Positions 1 to 57,459 of a stretch of DNA of 58,245 nucleotides are shown in pieces. The stretch covers positions 1-58,245 of the forward strand of contig JAUCBJ010000707.1 in the NCBI GenBank assembly GCA_032718475.1. The letters run 5' to 3'. The notes below the pieces were generated by a model. It worked only from the letters and a program-made list of their open reading frames with translations, was not told the DNA's origin and made no database searches. This DNA is from Nemertoderma westbladi. Its lineage: Eukaryota; Xenacoelomorpha; Nemertodermatida; Nemertodermatidae. How positions within the stretch are numbered: the stretch's first letter is position 1; every line of letters begins with the position of its first letter. A program made the position numbers and the translations under genes.

Positions 1-1186
1 CCGAAAGTGAATAATATTTGTCAGAGATTATATATTAGTAATCAATCGAATAATACAGTAGGCTTGACCGCAAATAAATTTAAGCCCACGAATCCAGTCT
101 CCCGGTGTTATAAACGGGTCATTTGGACGCGCATGGACTGACTTCGGCTAATGTTTTTGGTTTGTTTTGTATTAAATCTTATCATCTTACAAAAGGCAGA
201 TTATCAATAAAGACATATAAATTTCGGCAGGTTAAACTGCTGAAGGTCTATAAAAGCGCGTACAGAAAGTGAAGATAACGAAACGCAGCTGTCAAAGCGA
301 ATTTTTGAGTAAAAGTGATAAAGGGTCTATTATTCGAAAAAAAAATCAATTTCATTATTTTTGTTAAGCGAAATTCAGTTATTCTGTCGAGTGATTGACT
401 TTTTAGTTCTTAGCTAAAATGCCAATGAGAGAATAACGCAACATTCTGAATTGCGTTAAAGAAAATTAGGGGTCCGACAGCCGTCCGCCTATAATGACAA
501 ATATGACACTGAAACATGCGCCTCTATTCTATTGTAAAGCCCCACTGCATTGTAACTTTCCCTTAATTGATAAAACTTTGTTTCACAAATTAGTAAAAAA
601 ATATGTTTTAATCCTATATTGTTACATTTTCGCTTGAATATAACCCAAATTCGGGAGAAAAAGGATTACTTTTTTTCCGTAACTCAATGCATTGATTTTA
701 AATTTTTCCCGGCGAAAAAAGTGATATAAAACATTTTTAGTGGAATTTCTTAAATTTTAATACATGCGTTGATAGAGCATCGGAGTAGAAAAGGTTTGCA
801 AGTAATTTGAGAAACATCCATTCACATAACAGTTAAATACTGCAACTTTAGTGTCTACAAGGTGTATTCCAAAACGGAATTATATAACCAATATTGGTTT
901 ATGGTACTGTATTAAGCGGCTCTCTAGTAATAAATTCAGTCAATTAAAATTAGTGACAGAAAATGTTTCTATATGATACTTTTTCTCATCGACGAACATT
1001 ATATTTTCAACGGATTTCAAATTTAAAAAATCCCCCTTTCAGTAATTTTTATAATACATCTCATATATATTGAGGGGTTACTTAGATGGCTACAATATTA
1101 CGGCTGTACAGTGGGTAGTCACAGTACATATTATTATAATAATAATACTTGATAATATTATTGATATATAGATTAAGAAACTACAA
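1..1186. other. AT-rich stretch with no gene seen
   Basis: Downstream (3') side of the receptor gene. No coding frame of interest, no RNA gene and no clear repeat was recognised. Confidence 0.4.
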
Positions 1187-1270
1187 TATAGTGTTTTCTG
1201 AATAAATCTCAAATATATAAATAAGTATGATTACTATCATACTTATATATTGGAGATTTTTCAGAAACAA
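1187..1270. repeat. AT-rich hairpin (imperfect inverted repeat)
   Basis: Left arm tctgaataaatctcaaatat is mirrored by the right arm ending gagatttttcaga. The centre is aagtatgattactatcatac. Arms are about 32 bp with small gaps. It may be the core of a small inverted-repeat element; outer sequence shows only patchy further pairing. Confidence 0.55.
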
Positions 1271-1442
1271 TAAATTTTAGTATCATTGATTTTGATTAGG
1301 GCAAATAGATCAATTATGGGTAAAGTAAAAATGTTGGAAGGGTGGTGGGCGACCTGACAAGATTCCAGATAAAAATATTTTAATTTCGTTGAGTAAATAT
1401 AGCTGTTGAGATATGGGCGTTCTAATATTGGATGTTTCTGCA

Positions 1443-2305
1443 TGGCCGTGTGGCGGACTTAGAACACTTCCCCCCCGGACACTTCCCCCCCCCCCCCCCC
1501 GGACACTTGCCCCCCGGACACTCCCCCCCCCCCCCCCAGTTAAAATGTTCAAATTAATCTGGGTGCATCAAAGCAATAAACAAAAGTTAAAGATGGTTAC
1601 AGGACAAGTTGTATCTAGACAAGTTTTTTCAAAATTATAAAAGAAACATTTTTATAGTCAAATTTTGTTTGTTTTTCTTTTAATTCCTTTAATTCTTTTA
1701 ATTTCTTTTAATTGGGGGCTACCGCCCCCAAACCCCCGCTTCTTTTCTTGGGGCCTACCGCCCCCAAACCCCCGCTTCTTTTCTTGGGGGTTATCGCCCC
1801 AGACCCCGGCATTTCCCTGAGTGCCCGTGGTGAAAGACTTTAGACCACTTTGAAGAAGACTATTACATAATAATACCTATAATTAAAACAATTAATTATT
1901 ATAATTCTATAGTTAATAAAAACAGTATATCATTCCGGGGATGGAATTTATAGGTCATCTAATATAATTAATTGTTTAAAAATTAGCAAACAATACGATG
2001 TAATTGCATTGATAAAACCCATAAATAAAACTTGGATATAAAATGTAAAATCGGGATGCAAAAGATCACTTTCTGAGCTACGAAAGGAAAATTGGATACA
2101 ACTTTTCTGGATACAAGCGGTCCGTTTACCTTACAAAATGAAAAATACGAATGTGCGAAGTTAAGAACAGTCGGGCGGGCGGGAAGTGTCCGCGGAGGGG
2201 AAGTGTCTGGGGGGGAAGTGTCCGGGGAGGAAGTGTCCTACTTGAGCGGGGGGGAACTGTCCGGGGGGGAAGTGTCCGGGGGGAAGTGTCCGAACACCCC
2301 GTATG
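1443..2305. mobile_element. Inverted element bounded by ggacacttcccccc arrays
   Basis: The left end (about 1457-1540) is an array of a ggacacttcccccc unit. The right end (about 2179-2296) is the reverse complement, ggggggaagtgtcc repeated about eight times. Outside the arrays the ends still pair imperfectly (cggggtgttcggac on the reverse of the right side against ccgtgtggcggac on the left). The inner 0.6 kb is AT-rich with one C/G-rich tandem repeat. No transposase is present, so this looks like a non-autonomous foldback-type or terminal-inverted-repeat element. The family is not recognised, and no target-site duplication was identified. Confidence 0.5.
1712..1808. repeat. 36-bp tandem repeat, about 2.7 copies
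   Basis: The unit begins ttgggggctaccgccccc and continues aaacccccgcttcttttc; copies start at 1712, 1748 and 1784. Each unit contains a short gggggc/gccccc palindrome. It lies inside the element at 1443-2305. Confidence 0.75.
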
Positions 2306-3645
2306 ACTATTCATCATCAAACCATTCTTAAACAGAATAATAAAAAATAAATATTAGAAAACGATTCAGAAAAAACGAAAAAAATATTGGGAATTAAATC
2401 GCGCAAATGCAGATTAAGAACCCGATCGTGGGACTCCGAATTATCCCACCAAACATTGATTAAATATAAATAATAACACTTTCAATTAATAATCATTTAA
2501 TCACCTGATTGGCGTTTTGTGCTGAGCGACCATAAAAGCATGTCAAAGATCTGCGGAAACGGATAAATTTTACGAGTAATTGATCAACTTGCAGACTATA
2601 GTATATAATTAATTTATTAAATATAGCTTCCTCAGCTGGGCTGCTTTTGTTTTACAGTTTATCGAAAAAAAGATTAAAATATAGGTCGCTAACATTCCAC
2701 CCTCAAGCATTAATCTAAGGTTCACCCAGAAAACTAACTGTCAGCTGATACACTAAATAGTAATACTTTTAGTGGAAAGTAGAAAGTCGTAGTAGAAATT
2801 CTAATATTTTCACCTTATGCTGTGATAAGGTCATTATTAATTAAATTATCTACGAAAACGACTTCAATTACAAACTAACATAAAAAATGTTCATATTTAC
2901 TCTAATGTACATATACAGTCAATGATATCTATCTATTTATAATTACTATTCATTACCAATATGGACAACTCACCAATGGACCAACAAATGCATTCAATTA
3001 AAAATAGTGTGGAAACTATAGAACTACTGAATCCACATGCACTAACCTACATCACGTGCACCAAATAATTAATCACAGGCAAGGCATGCAGCAAATTGCC
3101 CAATAGGTCACTTTTCCAATATAAACGATTTTCTATCACTTGTATTGTATATTCATTCCACTTACAAAATAAGTCACTTAGTAAGTGTTCCGAGTCCATA
3201 ATTTCTAAACACTAGTACCGGTAGCTACTACACCACATTCATAAGTCCCCTTTCACACGGTTCCACAATAAATATTTCACATACTTTGATGTGTATAGTT
3301 GTTATTTTTTTATGCGCAATATTGTTTATATATATTTAGATACTATATTCCAGGACATGGTGGTATCTTGATATCTTAAGATACCAATAAGATATCTTAT
3401 ATGTATTCTGCCGTTGCGTTGTATATTGTATTCTTATATTGTATGTTATATATATGTTTAAAACACTATATCTCGAAAAATTTCGATTTCAATTTTTACA
3501 TCGATTCTGGCTAATTCGTACCTGCTCTTTCTCGTGGTGCCATTTCGTTTTGTACGATTCAGTATTGTTTACAAGGCATCGTCGATATAAAAAATGTATA
3601 ATCCAAGGTATAAAAAAATGGGTGGTATATTATCTTTACGGGCGG
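2306..3645. other. AT-rich stretch with no gene seen
   Basis: No coding frame or RNA gene recognised. A small perfect palindrome-like patch (ggtatcttgatatcttaaga, about 3362) is the only structure noted. Confidence 0.4.
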
Positions 3646-3647
3646 AA

Positions 3648-3832
3648 CAATCCACCGCCCTCCACCATAGGCACCCACGCCAAACCACCCTCCATCCACT
3701 CTTGGCGGCCTCACCAAACGAACCTCTACCCTTGGCACCCTCGTAAAACCAACCTCCACCCTTGACTCCAAAGCCAAATCACCCTCCACCCTTAGCGCCC
3801 ACGCCAAACTACCTGACACCCACGCCACTAGT
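3648..3832. repeat. Degenerate C/A-rich minisatellite
   Basis: Irregular copies of a unit close to accctccacccttggcacc with ccacgccaaa spacers. The copies are too diverged for a fixed period. It abuts the LINE fragment that follows. Confidence 0.5.
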
Positions 3833-4175
3833 ACTGCATTGTAGCTGCATTTATAAGAATGCTGTGCCGGATTGTCGACAAAATTGCGCCGCCACAACTC
3901 CCTATTACCCATGACATTTGCTATATCATCCGCATTTTCAATGCCTGTATCCTTTAAGATGCGTCTCAAGAAAGTCACGGGCTGTCCACCATGCTTATTC
4001 ACTCCATGAGGCTGCCAAAGTACAAGATTATGCACTGGCTGGTCCTCACGGCGAAAGCAATGTCCTGCAAAGCGGAGGCGATTTTGTTCTAGTGTCAAGC
4101 TTGGGGGAACCAATGAGACACCTCCAATGTTATATAGTGTCTGGTTTGAGATGTGTGCATTGTACTTGACACAAT
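3833..4175 (-). mobile_element. Family 1 (RTE-like) LINE, 3' fragment, copy A
   Basis: The minus strand encodes CVKYNAHISNQTLYNIGGVS, RLRFAGHCFRREDQPVHN and RRILKDTG, the C-terminal part of the family 1 reverse transcriptase protein. The same segment recurs at 6728-7053, 10990-11290 and 14754-15125. The copy is cut off on its 5' side, next to the minisatellite at 4207. Confidence 0.85.
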
Positions 4176-4206
4176 GAACCAAATATAGAAAAAGACAAAA
4201 TACATA

Positions 4207-4412
4207 TTGACTGCTGGCCTCAATGACATTCAGCCGCCAGCAGCTCTCCTCATTCAGCCTCCAGCAACCCTCCTCGTTCAGCCTCCATATACAGCAGCTA
4301 CCACACCACGTACAGCAACCACCCTCCATGTACAGCAACCAGCTCTCCACGTACAGCAACCAGCCCTCCATGTACAGCAGCCAGCTCTCCATGTACAGCA
4401 GCCAGCCCTCAC
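4207..4412. repeat. Minisatellite, 21-bp unit at its 3' half
   Basis: From about 4308 the unit gtacagcaaccagctctcca repeats with ctc/ccc and caa/cag variants, giving more than four copies with a 21-bp period. The first half is a more diverged cagcctccag version. The period is divisible by three, so long open frames run through it on both strands; these are not considered genes. Confidence 0.8.
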
Positions 4413-4449
4413 AAAGCACCATGTTCAGATAGAAGATAGACTAGACTAG

Positions 4450-4805
4450 GTAAAGATAGACTATGGGATTGAAAGTTGATATTGGGAATAGTATTAGATC
4501 GAATATGTGTTTACATATTGATTATTATGTTATATATATAATATATATATAGTACATAATATATAATATTTATGTATTTATTATGTCATATAGTCTTTCG
4601 TGTGTAATTGGTCCATCGAGTGTGGAGTGGGAGGTAACTTTATTACGTGATCACCTAGACACCACCGGGATTGAAGTTGGATGGATTTCGGCCAGACCTG
4701 GTGGTGAGGGGAATATGGACTGGACACTAGAGGCCAGTGGAATTACCGGACACAATCGGCCTCACAATGTTAACTCCTGACCGGCTGCCTGTCTCACCCC
4801 CTACA
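4450..4805. other. Stretch with no gene recognised, adjoining LINE copy B
   Basis: AT-rich to about 4580, then a GC-richer piece (4620-4800) with a 65-codon open frame that resembles nothing I know. It may be diverged 5' sequence of the LINE that becomes recognisable from about 4806. Confidence 0.3.
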
Positions 4806-7094
4806 CCCGACTTTACACTTCGACCCTTCTCCAGTGGATCACCGCCTTATTGTGGCCAAGGTAAGACTTAGTCTGCGTGCTAGCAGAACAACGAAATCTG
4901 CCTTGCCGCGGCATGACTGGTCCTCTCTGTTGCAACAGCCAAGTGTGAGATCCAGCTTTACACTACAGCTGAGCAACAGGTATGAGGCTCTTGCCTCTGA
5001 GGCGGCAGATCACTGTGAGGGCTATACTGCCTTTACAGAAGCAGTTAAGTTAGCAGCTGCAGAAACAGTTCCTGTATACCCTCGAAACAGGAAAGGGCCC
5101 CCTGGACTGACAACAAAATTCAGAAGTGCCGAAATGACCTTCATAAGGCGCAGAAAGAGACCCGACTCAAACAGACTACAGCAGCCAAGAATGCAGTTAA
5201 GGCTGCATCTAGGTCCCTGAACAGGCAGTACTCTGCTAATCTACAGGAGCTAATAAACCAACAGGTTGATGCCATCAATGATGCTGACGACAGCAGGCAA
5301 TCATCCCAGGCATGGAAATCGATCAATCTGCTTACTGGGCGGAAAAGCCAACCAACCACCAAGGTTAAGGCTGAATCACCAGCCGATCGCCTCAATGGTT
5401 GGAAAGCCCACTTTGAAAAGCTCCTCAATAATGTCAGGGTATTGCCTGATAACTTTATAGAAGTAAAAGTGTCTGAGTCTGTACTCCCAGATATTCCCAT
5501 TGGCGCTATCTCCTTTGCAGAAGTGAAGGCTGCTGCAAAGAGCATTAAGACCAATCGTGCCAGTGGAGTAGATGGTGTTCCCCCTGAGGTCTTTAAAATA
5601 CCTGAGTGTTTAAAGCTCATCTATCCCATCATAGTAGACATGTACCGAACAACAAGAGTCCCACAAGAAATGAAAACAAATAAGTTGGTGCCAGTTCCCA
5701 AGAAGGGCAACCTAACACTCTATGGTTCTTTTCGGGGAATCTCATTGATCTCGATTGCTGCAAAGCTATACAATAGGATTCTATTAAATCGCATCAGGGA
5801 TCCCATTGAGAGACTGCTCAGTGGAAATCAGAATGGGTTCCGTAAAGGTCGTGGGACCATGGAGCCCATTTTGGCACTTAGAAGGACAATTGAAGAGTTA
5901 TCAAAAAAGAAAGACAGGCATCTGGCTGTTATCTTTGTTGACTTCTTCAAGGCCTTTGATTCAGTCTCTCGCTCACGTATGTTCAGCATACTTTCATTAT
6001 ATGGCATTCCTTATGAAATTATTGCAGCAATCAGATCAGTATACGATGTTTCGACAACATTTGTGTCTACTGTTGACGGTGACACAGAACCATTTGAAGT
6101 GTTATGGGGCGTCCTCCAAGGAGACACACTTGCACCATTCTTGTTCATTATTGTGGTTGACTATGTTCTACGCATGTCCTTAGATCATCATAATGATGAT
6201 GGGGTGATGATAACTCCACCTACTGGCTCCAGAAGTCGAGGAAATCCTGCCAAGTACCTAACTGATCTAGACTTTGCTGATGACTTAGGAGTACTCTCAG
6301 AATCATTAGAGGGAGCTCAACGGCTCCTCAGCTCATTAGAACATGCTGCTTCTAGTGTTGGTCTTTTTATTAACTCCAGAAAGACCAAAATTTTGACAGT
6401 TAACTTTGAAAGTCCTCAGCAAGTCTGTGATCAGATGAGCATAAGCTCAAAGGATGGTATGCTTGAGCATGTGGACGACTTCTGTTACCTGGGATCATGG
6501 ATCCGGAAGTCAGGTGAGGACCTTCGAATACGTAAGGGAAAGGCATGGGCAGCCTTGAATAGGCTTTCCAGGATTTGGAAGTCACCGAGAATTAATCGGA
6601 AACTTAAGGTCCGATTATTTAGAGCAGCAGTAGTACCAGTACTCCTCTACGGGAGTCCATGCTGGGCTCTAACTGCTGAGGACACCAAATCTCTGGATGG
6701 CACATTCACAAGAATGCTACGCCGGGTTCATTGTGTCAAGTACAATGCACACATCTCCAACCAGACACTATATAACATTGGAGGTGTCTCATTAGGTTCC
6801 CCCAAGCTTGACACTAGAACGAAATCGCCTCCGCTTTGCAGGACATTGCTTTCGCCGTGAGGACCAGCCAGTGCATAATCTTGTACTTTGGCAGCCTCAT
6901 GGAGTGAATAAGCATGGTGGACAGCCCATGACTTTCTTGAGACGCATCTTAAAGGACACTGGCCTTGAAGATGCGGATGATCTAGCAAATGTGATGGGTG
7001 ATAGGGAGTTGTGGCGGTGCAATTTTGTTTTTAAGCCGGCACAGCATTCTTAAAAATGCAGCTGCAATGCAGCATGCCGATCCTAGTAGCAGAG
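4806..7094 (+). mobile_element. Family 1 (RTE-like) LINE, copy B, 5'-truncated
   Basis: Runs from the last part of the endonuclease domain (FTLRPF..DHRLIVAKV) through a full reverse transcriptase to the family 3' end (gcagcatgccgatcctagtag). It is the longest copy of a family present at least seven times here (also 3833, 10978, 14748, 38410, 49605, 52860, plus a short 3' scrap at 35766). Assignment to the RTE side of non-LTR elements rests on the RT sequence style and the GH..R...P C-terminal block, and is tentative. Confidence 0.88.
4834..7053 (+). pseudogene. Reverse transcriptase of LINE copy B (two frameshifts)
   Basis: Copies RNA to DNA during target-primed insertion of the element. The main frame (open from about 5095 to 6860) holds the RT motifs: RGISLISIAAKLYNRIL, NGFRKGRGTMEPI, IFVDFFKAFDSVSR (first catalytic Asp), VLQGDTLAPFLF and DLDFADDLGVL (FADD catalytic pair). 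Then come LYGSPCWALTAED and the C-terminal RFAGHCFRREDQPVHN block. Compared with its sister copies, one A is missing in the run near 5090, shifting the frame after the endonuclease tail, and one extra base near 6794 (cattaggttccc against cattggttccc) shifts the C-terminal block. Otherwise the RT is intact, so this copy is fairly young. Confidence 0.88.
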
Positions 7095-7165
7095 GGTGGC
7101 GTCGTTTGATATCATGGTCATTCACACTGGCACCCACCCTCATATGTCAACAACAACCGATCCAC

Positions 7166-7495
7166 CTAATCCCTGCTGGATGATCGGTGTCCTTTAAAAA
7201 GGGCCACTACCAAACAGTCTGTGAGGAAAGGAGGATTCCCCTTTGTAGGGACAACCGATGGTGTCTGGTACCAAGAGGCCCAGATCGTGATATACCACAT
7301 TGCTGAGGTCTTGGTGGCCTTTGATATATGGTATTTCGAGCAACACCATTCCTTAATAATGAGTGCCGATAACTTGCCACTACTTGTCAATAAGGGAATT
7401 GAGAGATGAAGAAAGTCTTCAATTTCAAGGTCATTGCTTTTGGTGAAAAAAAAGCCTGGAAAGGGTTTATGAATTACCAAACAACATTTTAACAT
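7166..7495 (-). other. Open frame of 109 codons, unrecognised
   Basis: The minus-strand translation includes SIPLLTSSGKLSALIIKEW and SVVPTKGNPPFLTDC. Composition is protein-like, but I recognise no family and see no splice context. It lies directly after LINE copy B and may belong to another decayed element. Confidence 0.25.
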
Positions 7496-7499
7496 GTGC

Positions 7500-9700
7500 T
7501 TTGGAAAGCGAGGGATATTGGGAAGTTTCCCTGTCTAAATAAGTATTTATTATTTGTCGCTTTTATATGTCAGCAGTTTTATGTTTGCTATTCTGATTTT
7601 GATTTCTTTTAAGAATATCATATTTTATATTACATTCAATTCATAAGTTTCGTAATAATGATACATCTGAGGGGTTAGAGAGAATGAGATGATAGGAAAG
7701 GCACGTAATATAAACACCTTAAATACCTTCAAATAGCTGTTTGAAAACACTGTATATGTATGTCTCTACCAGCTTGTAAAATGTCAAAATACTATGTATT
7801 TTCTAATGTTCAATTCTTAAGGCTCTGCAAATTAATTAATTAAAAAAATTAAGTAAAACAATTCCACGGTTTTCCTCTTCCCTGTGATATAAAAATCACA
7901 TGATCTGGATTTATCAGAATTTTTCTCGAAATACTAATTTTCAAGATACAGTGTTTTACCATAAAATGGCTGTATTATCATGCTGCCCTGAAATCTCTTT
8001 GTATAAACTGTGAATTATTCAATTAAAGATCCTATCCAAGTTCCTCCTCAGAGCATGCTGTCCCTTGGTGGTTGTCATGTGACATGTCCTGTCCATGTTA
8101 TCTTTACACCCAAGGGGACAAACTGAAAACGGATTCAATGAGTAGCTGAAGCAAGCTTTGGACAATCATTATATGACAGATTCGTGTTAGGTTTATCAGC
8201 TAGATGTGTAAAAGCTAGGAATATCGTTAGAGATTGAGTTGAGATTACAAGTATAATTTGTCTGTAGGTTAAAGTCCTGCTTCACTTTGATATGGCATTT
8301 AATTTTGGATCATTTGATAACTTATTTCAAATATCCTCTGCATATTGACAAAGCAATGTGATTAGGAAATCGTCCAGTTCATTTTTCCGGTCAAGTTGCT
8401 TCTCCTGGTCATTCCGTATTATTGAATCGAATCAGGGAAATAATTTGTATTGGTTTGAAGTCGTTGTCCTCATTGCCTGGTATCTTAATAACAAAAGTTA
8501 GTACCATGTTAATACTACGAAGAGTTTGAGTGAGCATTATTTAACAAGTGTGATTATGATTTTGCATCCAAATATTGCTGAATTTCAATTTAGCTTTTCT
8601 CAACACTTTAATATGACTAATTTTCAATGATTATGTCTGCTGATTTAACTCCTCAGTCCGTACTTACAGTGATTTTTTAGGGAAATTGTTATACCCAACT
8701 AAATGTAGAAGAATCTACACTACAGTCTTGAAATCTCCTTAGAGAGGGATTTACTATTTTCCATTCGATGTTGTATATGTTGTATGTATCCTAGTGGATA
8801 ACTGACCTTTGATAAGCGATTTCAATTAAATGTTATTGGGTAAAAATCTTGTGTCCTATTGGATAACTGACCTCTGGGCAACTGAAATCAATTAAATGTT
8901 ATTGGGTAAAGCCAGGTCTTGTTATGGTAGTCTATTGGGCATATGTTAGTTAACCACAAAGGCAACATAAACACACTACCAACATATCAGAACTATATGG
9001 AACCAAACAATCGTATAAAGCACGTACTGCATTACACAAATGGGCACTCATATATCGAAGATAATTCATTATTACATAATAATGCATTATACGGATCACA
9101 TCATATGGTACAGTTTAGGAGTGTAATGTGTAATAGGGATGGTGCATTGAAAAACTACTTGGCTGGAAACATTATTTGAATAAGGGCATTGAATCGAGGG
9201 GCTAAAATGCGGAGTAATGAATGGCATTCAATATGGCTAAGTTAGTGCAGGAAGCAAAAGGGAACCTATTTTCATAACTTTATAATTAATATATTCCCTA
9301 TTCTGAAAAGGTAGATATGCCTCGTAATGCGATTGGAAATGCATTAGCCAATTGATATGGAAACTACTATGCAGGACAAACTATTATTAATCTAACTTAC
9401 ATCAAACATGATGCGTAAAGTAATTTATTATTATCAATTATCATTTAATGAATAATTTGCATTTAAGTTAACATGTTTATTATGTTATTTATTATTATAT
9501 ATTATATTAAATATTTTAACTATTATAAACTTATAATAATATGAATATGTTTGGACATGTATATATATATTTTTATTATTTTCATAATAAATTATATTAC
9601 TTTTAATAAATTATATTATTAATATATTATCTACTTAATATGATCTATTAACAAAGTATATTATAAAATGTATCTCTTTATCTGGAATTATTTATATAAT
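7500..9700. other. Long stretch with no gene recognised
   Basis: AT-rich and non-coding in appearance apart from a 78-codon plus-strand frame at 8943-9179 that matches nothing known to me. It includes the 65-bp tandem duplication at 8789-8910. The 3' untranslated region of the receptor would fall at its right edge. Confidence 0.35.
8789..8910. repeat. 65-bp tandem duplication
   Basis: Two copies starting at 8789 and 8854: tcctagtggataactgacc against tcctattggataactgacc, each ending aattaaatgttattgggtaaa split over its last part. A few substitutions separate them. Confidence 0.8.
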
Positions 9701-9702
9701 GG

Positions 9703-9708
9703 TTTATT
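9703..9708 (-). promoter_or_regulatory. Candidate polyadenylation signal of the mGluR gene
   Basis: An AATAAA hexamer on the minus strand about 130 nt after the receptor stop codon. It is the nearest canonical hexamer in a plausible position, but the region is AT-rich, so chance occurrence is easy. Confidence 0.35.
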
Positions 9709-9837
9709 TTTGTTGATCAAAATTCTCATAGGTGATATATTAACGAGCTCACTTTGCAGAACTTTTTTATCCGAAGAAGAAAATCTTGCATATATGCTCC
9801 TTCCCTATTATAAATAAATATTTGCCATGGTTTTCTA

Positions 9838-55634
<45,797 letters not shown>

Positions 55635-55639
55635 CTGAA

Positions 55640-56400
55640 TAATAAATATATAAAGTAGATTTATTTATTTGGTAAAGGAAGAAATACAACAACCTTTCAC
55701 GTAGGTATATAAAACCTGAAGAAAAACTTGAGAACAGAAGTTGAAAGCAATCAGTATCATCCAATAGAAGTCCGTTAGTTGGTTCGCCCCACCTAGGGAC
55801 TTATCAAGAAGCTAAGTGCACAAGGTGAAAGTTGATATTGTTCCAAAGGGAGAAGGTAAATGTGACATGAAAGGAAGAGCAAGAAGCATAACTAACTAGT
55901 CACTGTAAGCAGCTTAAACAAACTTGATTATGGTCCAGTGTGTGTGAATACATTTCAAGCATAATGTGCTGCAATATGCAATGAGTGGCCTTGCAATTAC
56001 TTCGAAAAGTTTTAACAGCTTGTCATGCCTGTTGTGCTGTTGTAACATGCCTGTAGTTGTTCTTTATTTGCACTTTCTCCTTTGGTAATGCTGATTGAAT
56101 TCAACATACTCAATTGTTATTTATTTGTTGGTTTCTATATACTTACTGGTAAAGTAATTTACTTCTTTATTGACCAAATAGATACCTGTAATAATATAAT
56201 TTTTACTTAACTCGACATGGCATAATCAACATTAAATTCTTGCCTAAGTTTAGCTAATGTATAAATAAATTCAGATCTTATACGAAGTACATCTCTATCT
56301 ATTCAACAAAACAATATCATTTATAATAATCCCACACTTAGGTGGGTTCCAATCAAACTGAAAAGGGATGCATTTTACATTTGCGCAAGGCTGAAGAATT
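55640..56400. other. Upstream of receptor exon a, no exon recognised
   Basis: The receptor's first exon with start codon and signal peptide should lie here or further to the right on the minus strand. I could not identify it. Confidence 0.4.
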
Positions 56401-56411
56401 GCTATCCGTAC

Positions 56412-56645
56412 TTAGCATAAACGTAAACATATGCGTAAACATAGATTTACATACATTACAACATAGCTTTGCAAAAAATACATAATAATACATACATACG
56501 GACATAATAGTAAAACATCATTGGCATACACCATGCATCCAAAATAATATGAACCTATATAACAACACACCTTAGATAATTTCAGGTTATGTATTAAAAT
56601 ATTTAAAATTATACAAAAAAGCACTGGTAAAACTATACAACATGT
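56412..56645 (-). pseudogene. Fragment of a family 3-type LINE reverse transcriptase
   Basis: The minus strand encodes LFCIILNILIHNLKLSKVCC and SYYFGCMVYANDVLLLCPY, aligning to LFCIVLN...SKVGC and HYFGCIAYADDVILLCPS of the family 3 LINE at 23590-23730. The YADD pair reads YAND, so this copy could not be active. Confidence 0.75.
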
Positions 56646-57238
56646 CTAACTCCATTACTAACATTAAATTTACCTGTACTAGAAGTATTCTACCTAACAA
56701 TTACACAATTATTACTATTATTACTTTTACCACAATTATTTTCTATATGGATGTTGTTTATAGTTTCCCAGAATTTTTTCTGCCGTATATTCATTGCATT
56801 TTGATTTTAGGTTCCCAGGTGTGTGTATTGTTACCGAGATTTATTTGATACCTATGTGATTTCTTTGTTTGTCTCCGAGATTTACTTATTTATTTTACAT
56901 TACTTATGTATTTTGATGTGTTTATTATTTCCCAGAATTATTATTTACTATTTTGGATTCTCCCAGATTGATTTATTGTTACCAAGATTTATTAACTATG
57001 GTACAGTAGGTCCTATATACTGTATGATTGTCGTACCGCAGGCTGTATATTTGTTACTCTACCATATTTGTGTTTTCGTTTCTTCTCTTTTTTAACTTGG
57101 ACAATAGGTTTGTGATATGCTCTAGTTCGTTTTGTGCTTTATTATTATATCCTGGAAGAATCCTTTAGTCAATAAACATCTAATTTAATCTAACATAACA
57201 TTCTTGGTGTAATATTAATGGATTAATTTCGTTAAGAT

Positions 57239-57450
57239 ATGGAAAAAAATGAGGAAGCACATCACAGGGTGTTGATAACTAATTTACGTTTCAGTGCTAA
57301 CCAGTTCAGCCACTTGCCGCTGACACTTACTCTCTCATTATTATTGTTATTATATATTCATACATTGTCAGCACATAATGCACAAGTACAGATCCTAGAT
57401 AAGATTTTGATTAAGTATGGAGGAACTACACACTATAAAGATCGAATGAT
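57239..57450 (+). CDS. Possible first coding exon with signal peptide (unassigned gene)
   Basis: ATG at 57239; after a polar start there is a strongly hydrophobic stretch (HLPLTLTLSLLLLLYIH) followed by a small-residue cleavage-like site (TLSAHNA). It then reads VQILDKILIKYGGTTHYKDR and meets a gtaaac donor at 57451. The LDK(I/L)L...Y...(K)DR arrangement weakly resembles the start of Cys-loop ligand-gated channels, where a similar helix follows the signal peptide. It could equally be a chance frame. It is divergent from the receptor gene. Confidence 0.25.
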
Positions 57451-57459
57451 GTAAACAAA

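Noticed and set aside
1310-1640. Gly/Arg- and Pro-rich frames
   Set aside because: Translation of the ggacacttcccccc array; low-complexity, no gene features.
4207-4449. Overlapping long open frames on both strands
   Set aside because: They are produced by the 21-bp minisatellite, whose period is a multiple of three.
56147-56185. Possible 39-bp microexon upstream of receptor exon a (minus strand, good acceptor and gtaagt donor)
   Set aside because: In phase it would give NKEVNYFT then Ser-GLFPV, replacing the conserved first Gly. It lacks a signal peptide or other mGluR features; likely chance in AT-rich DNA.
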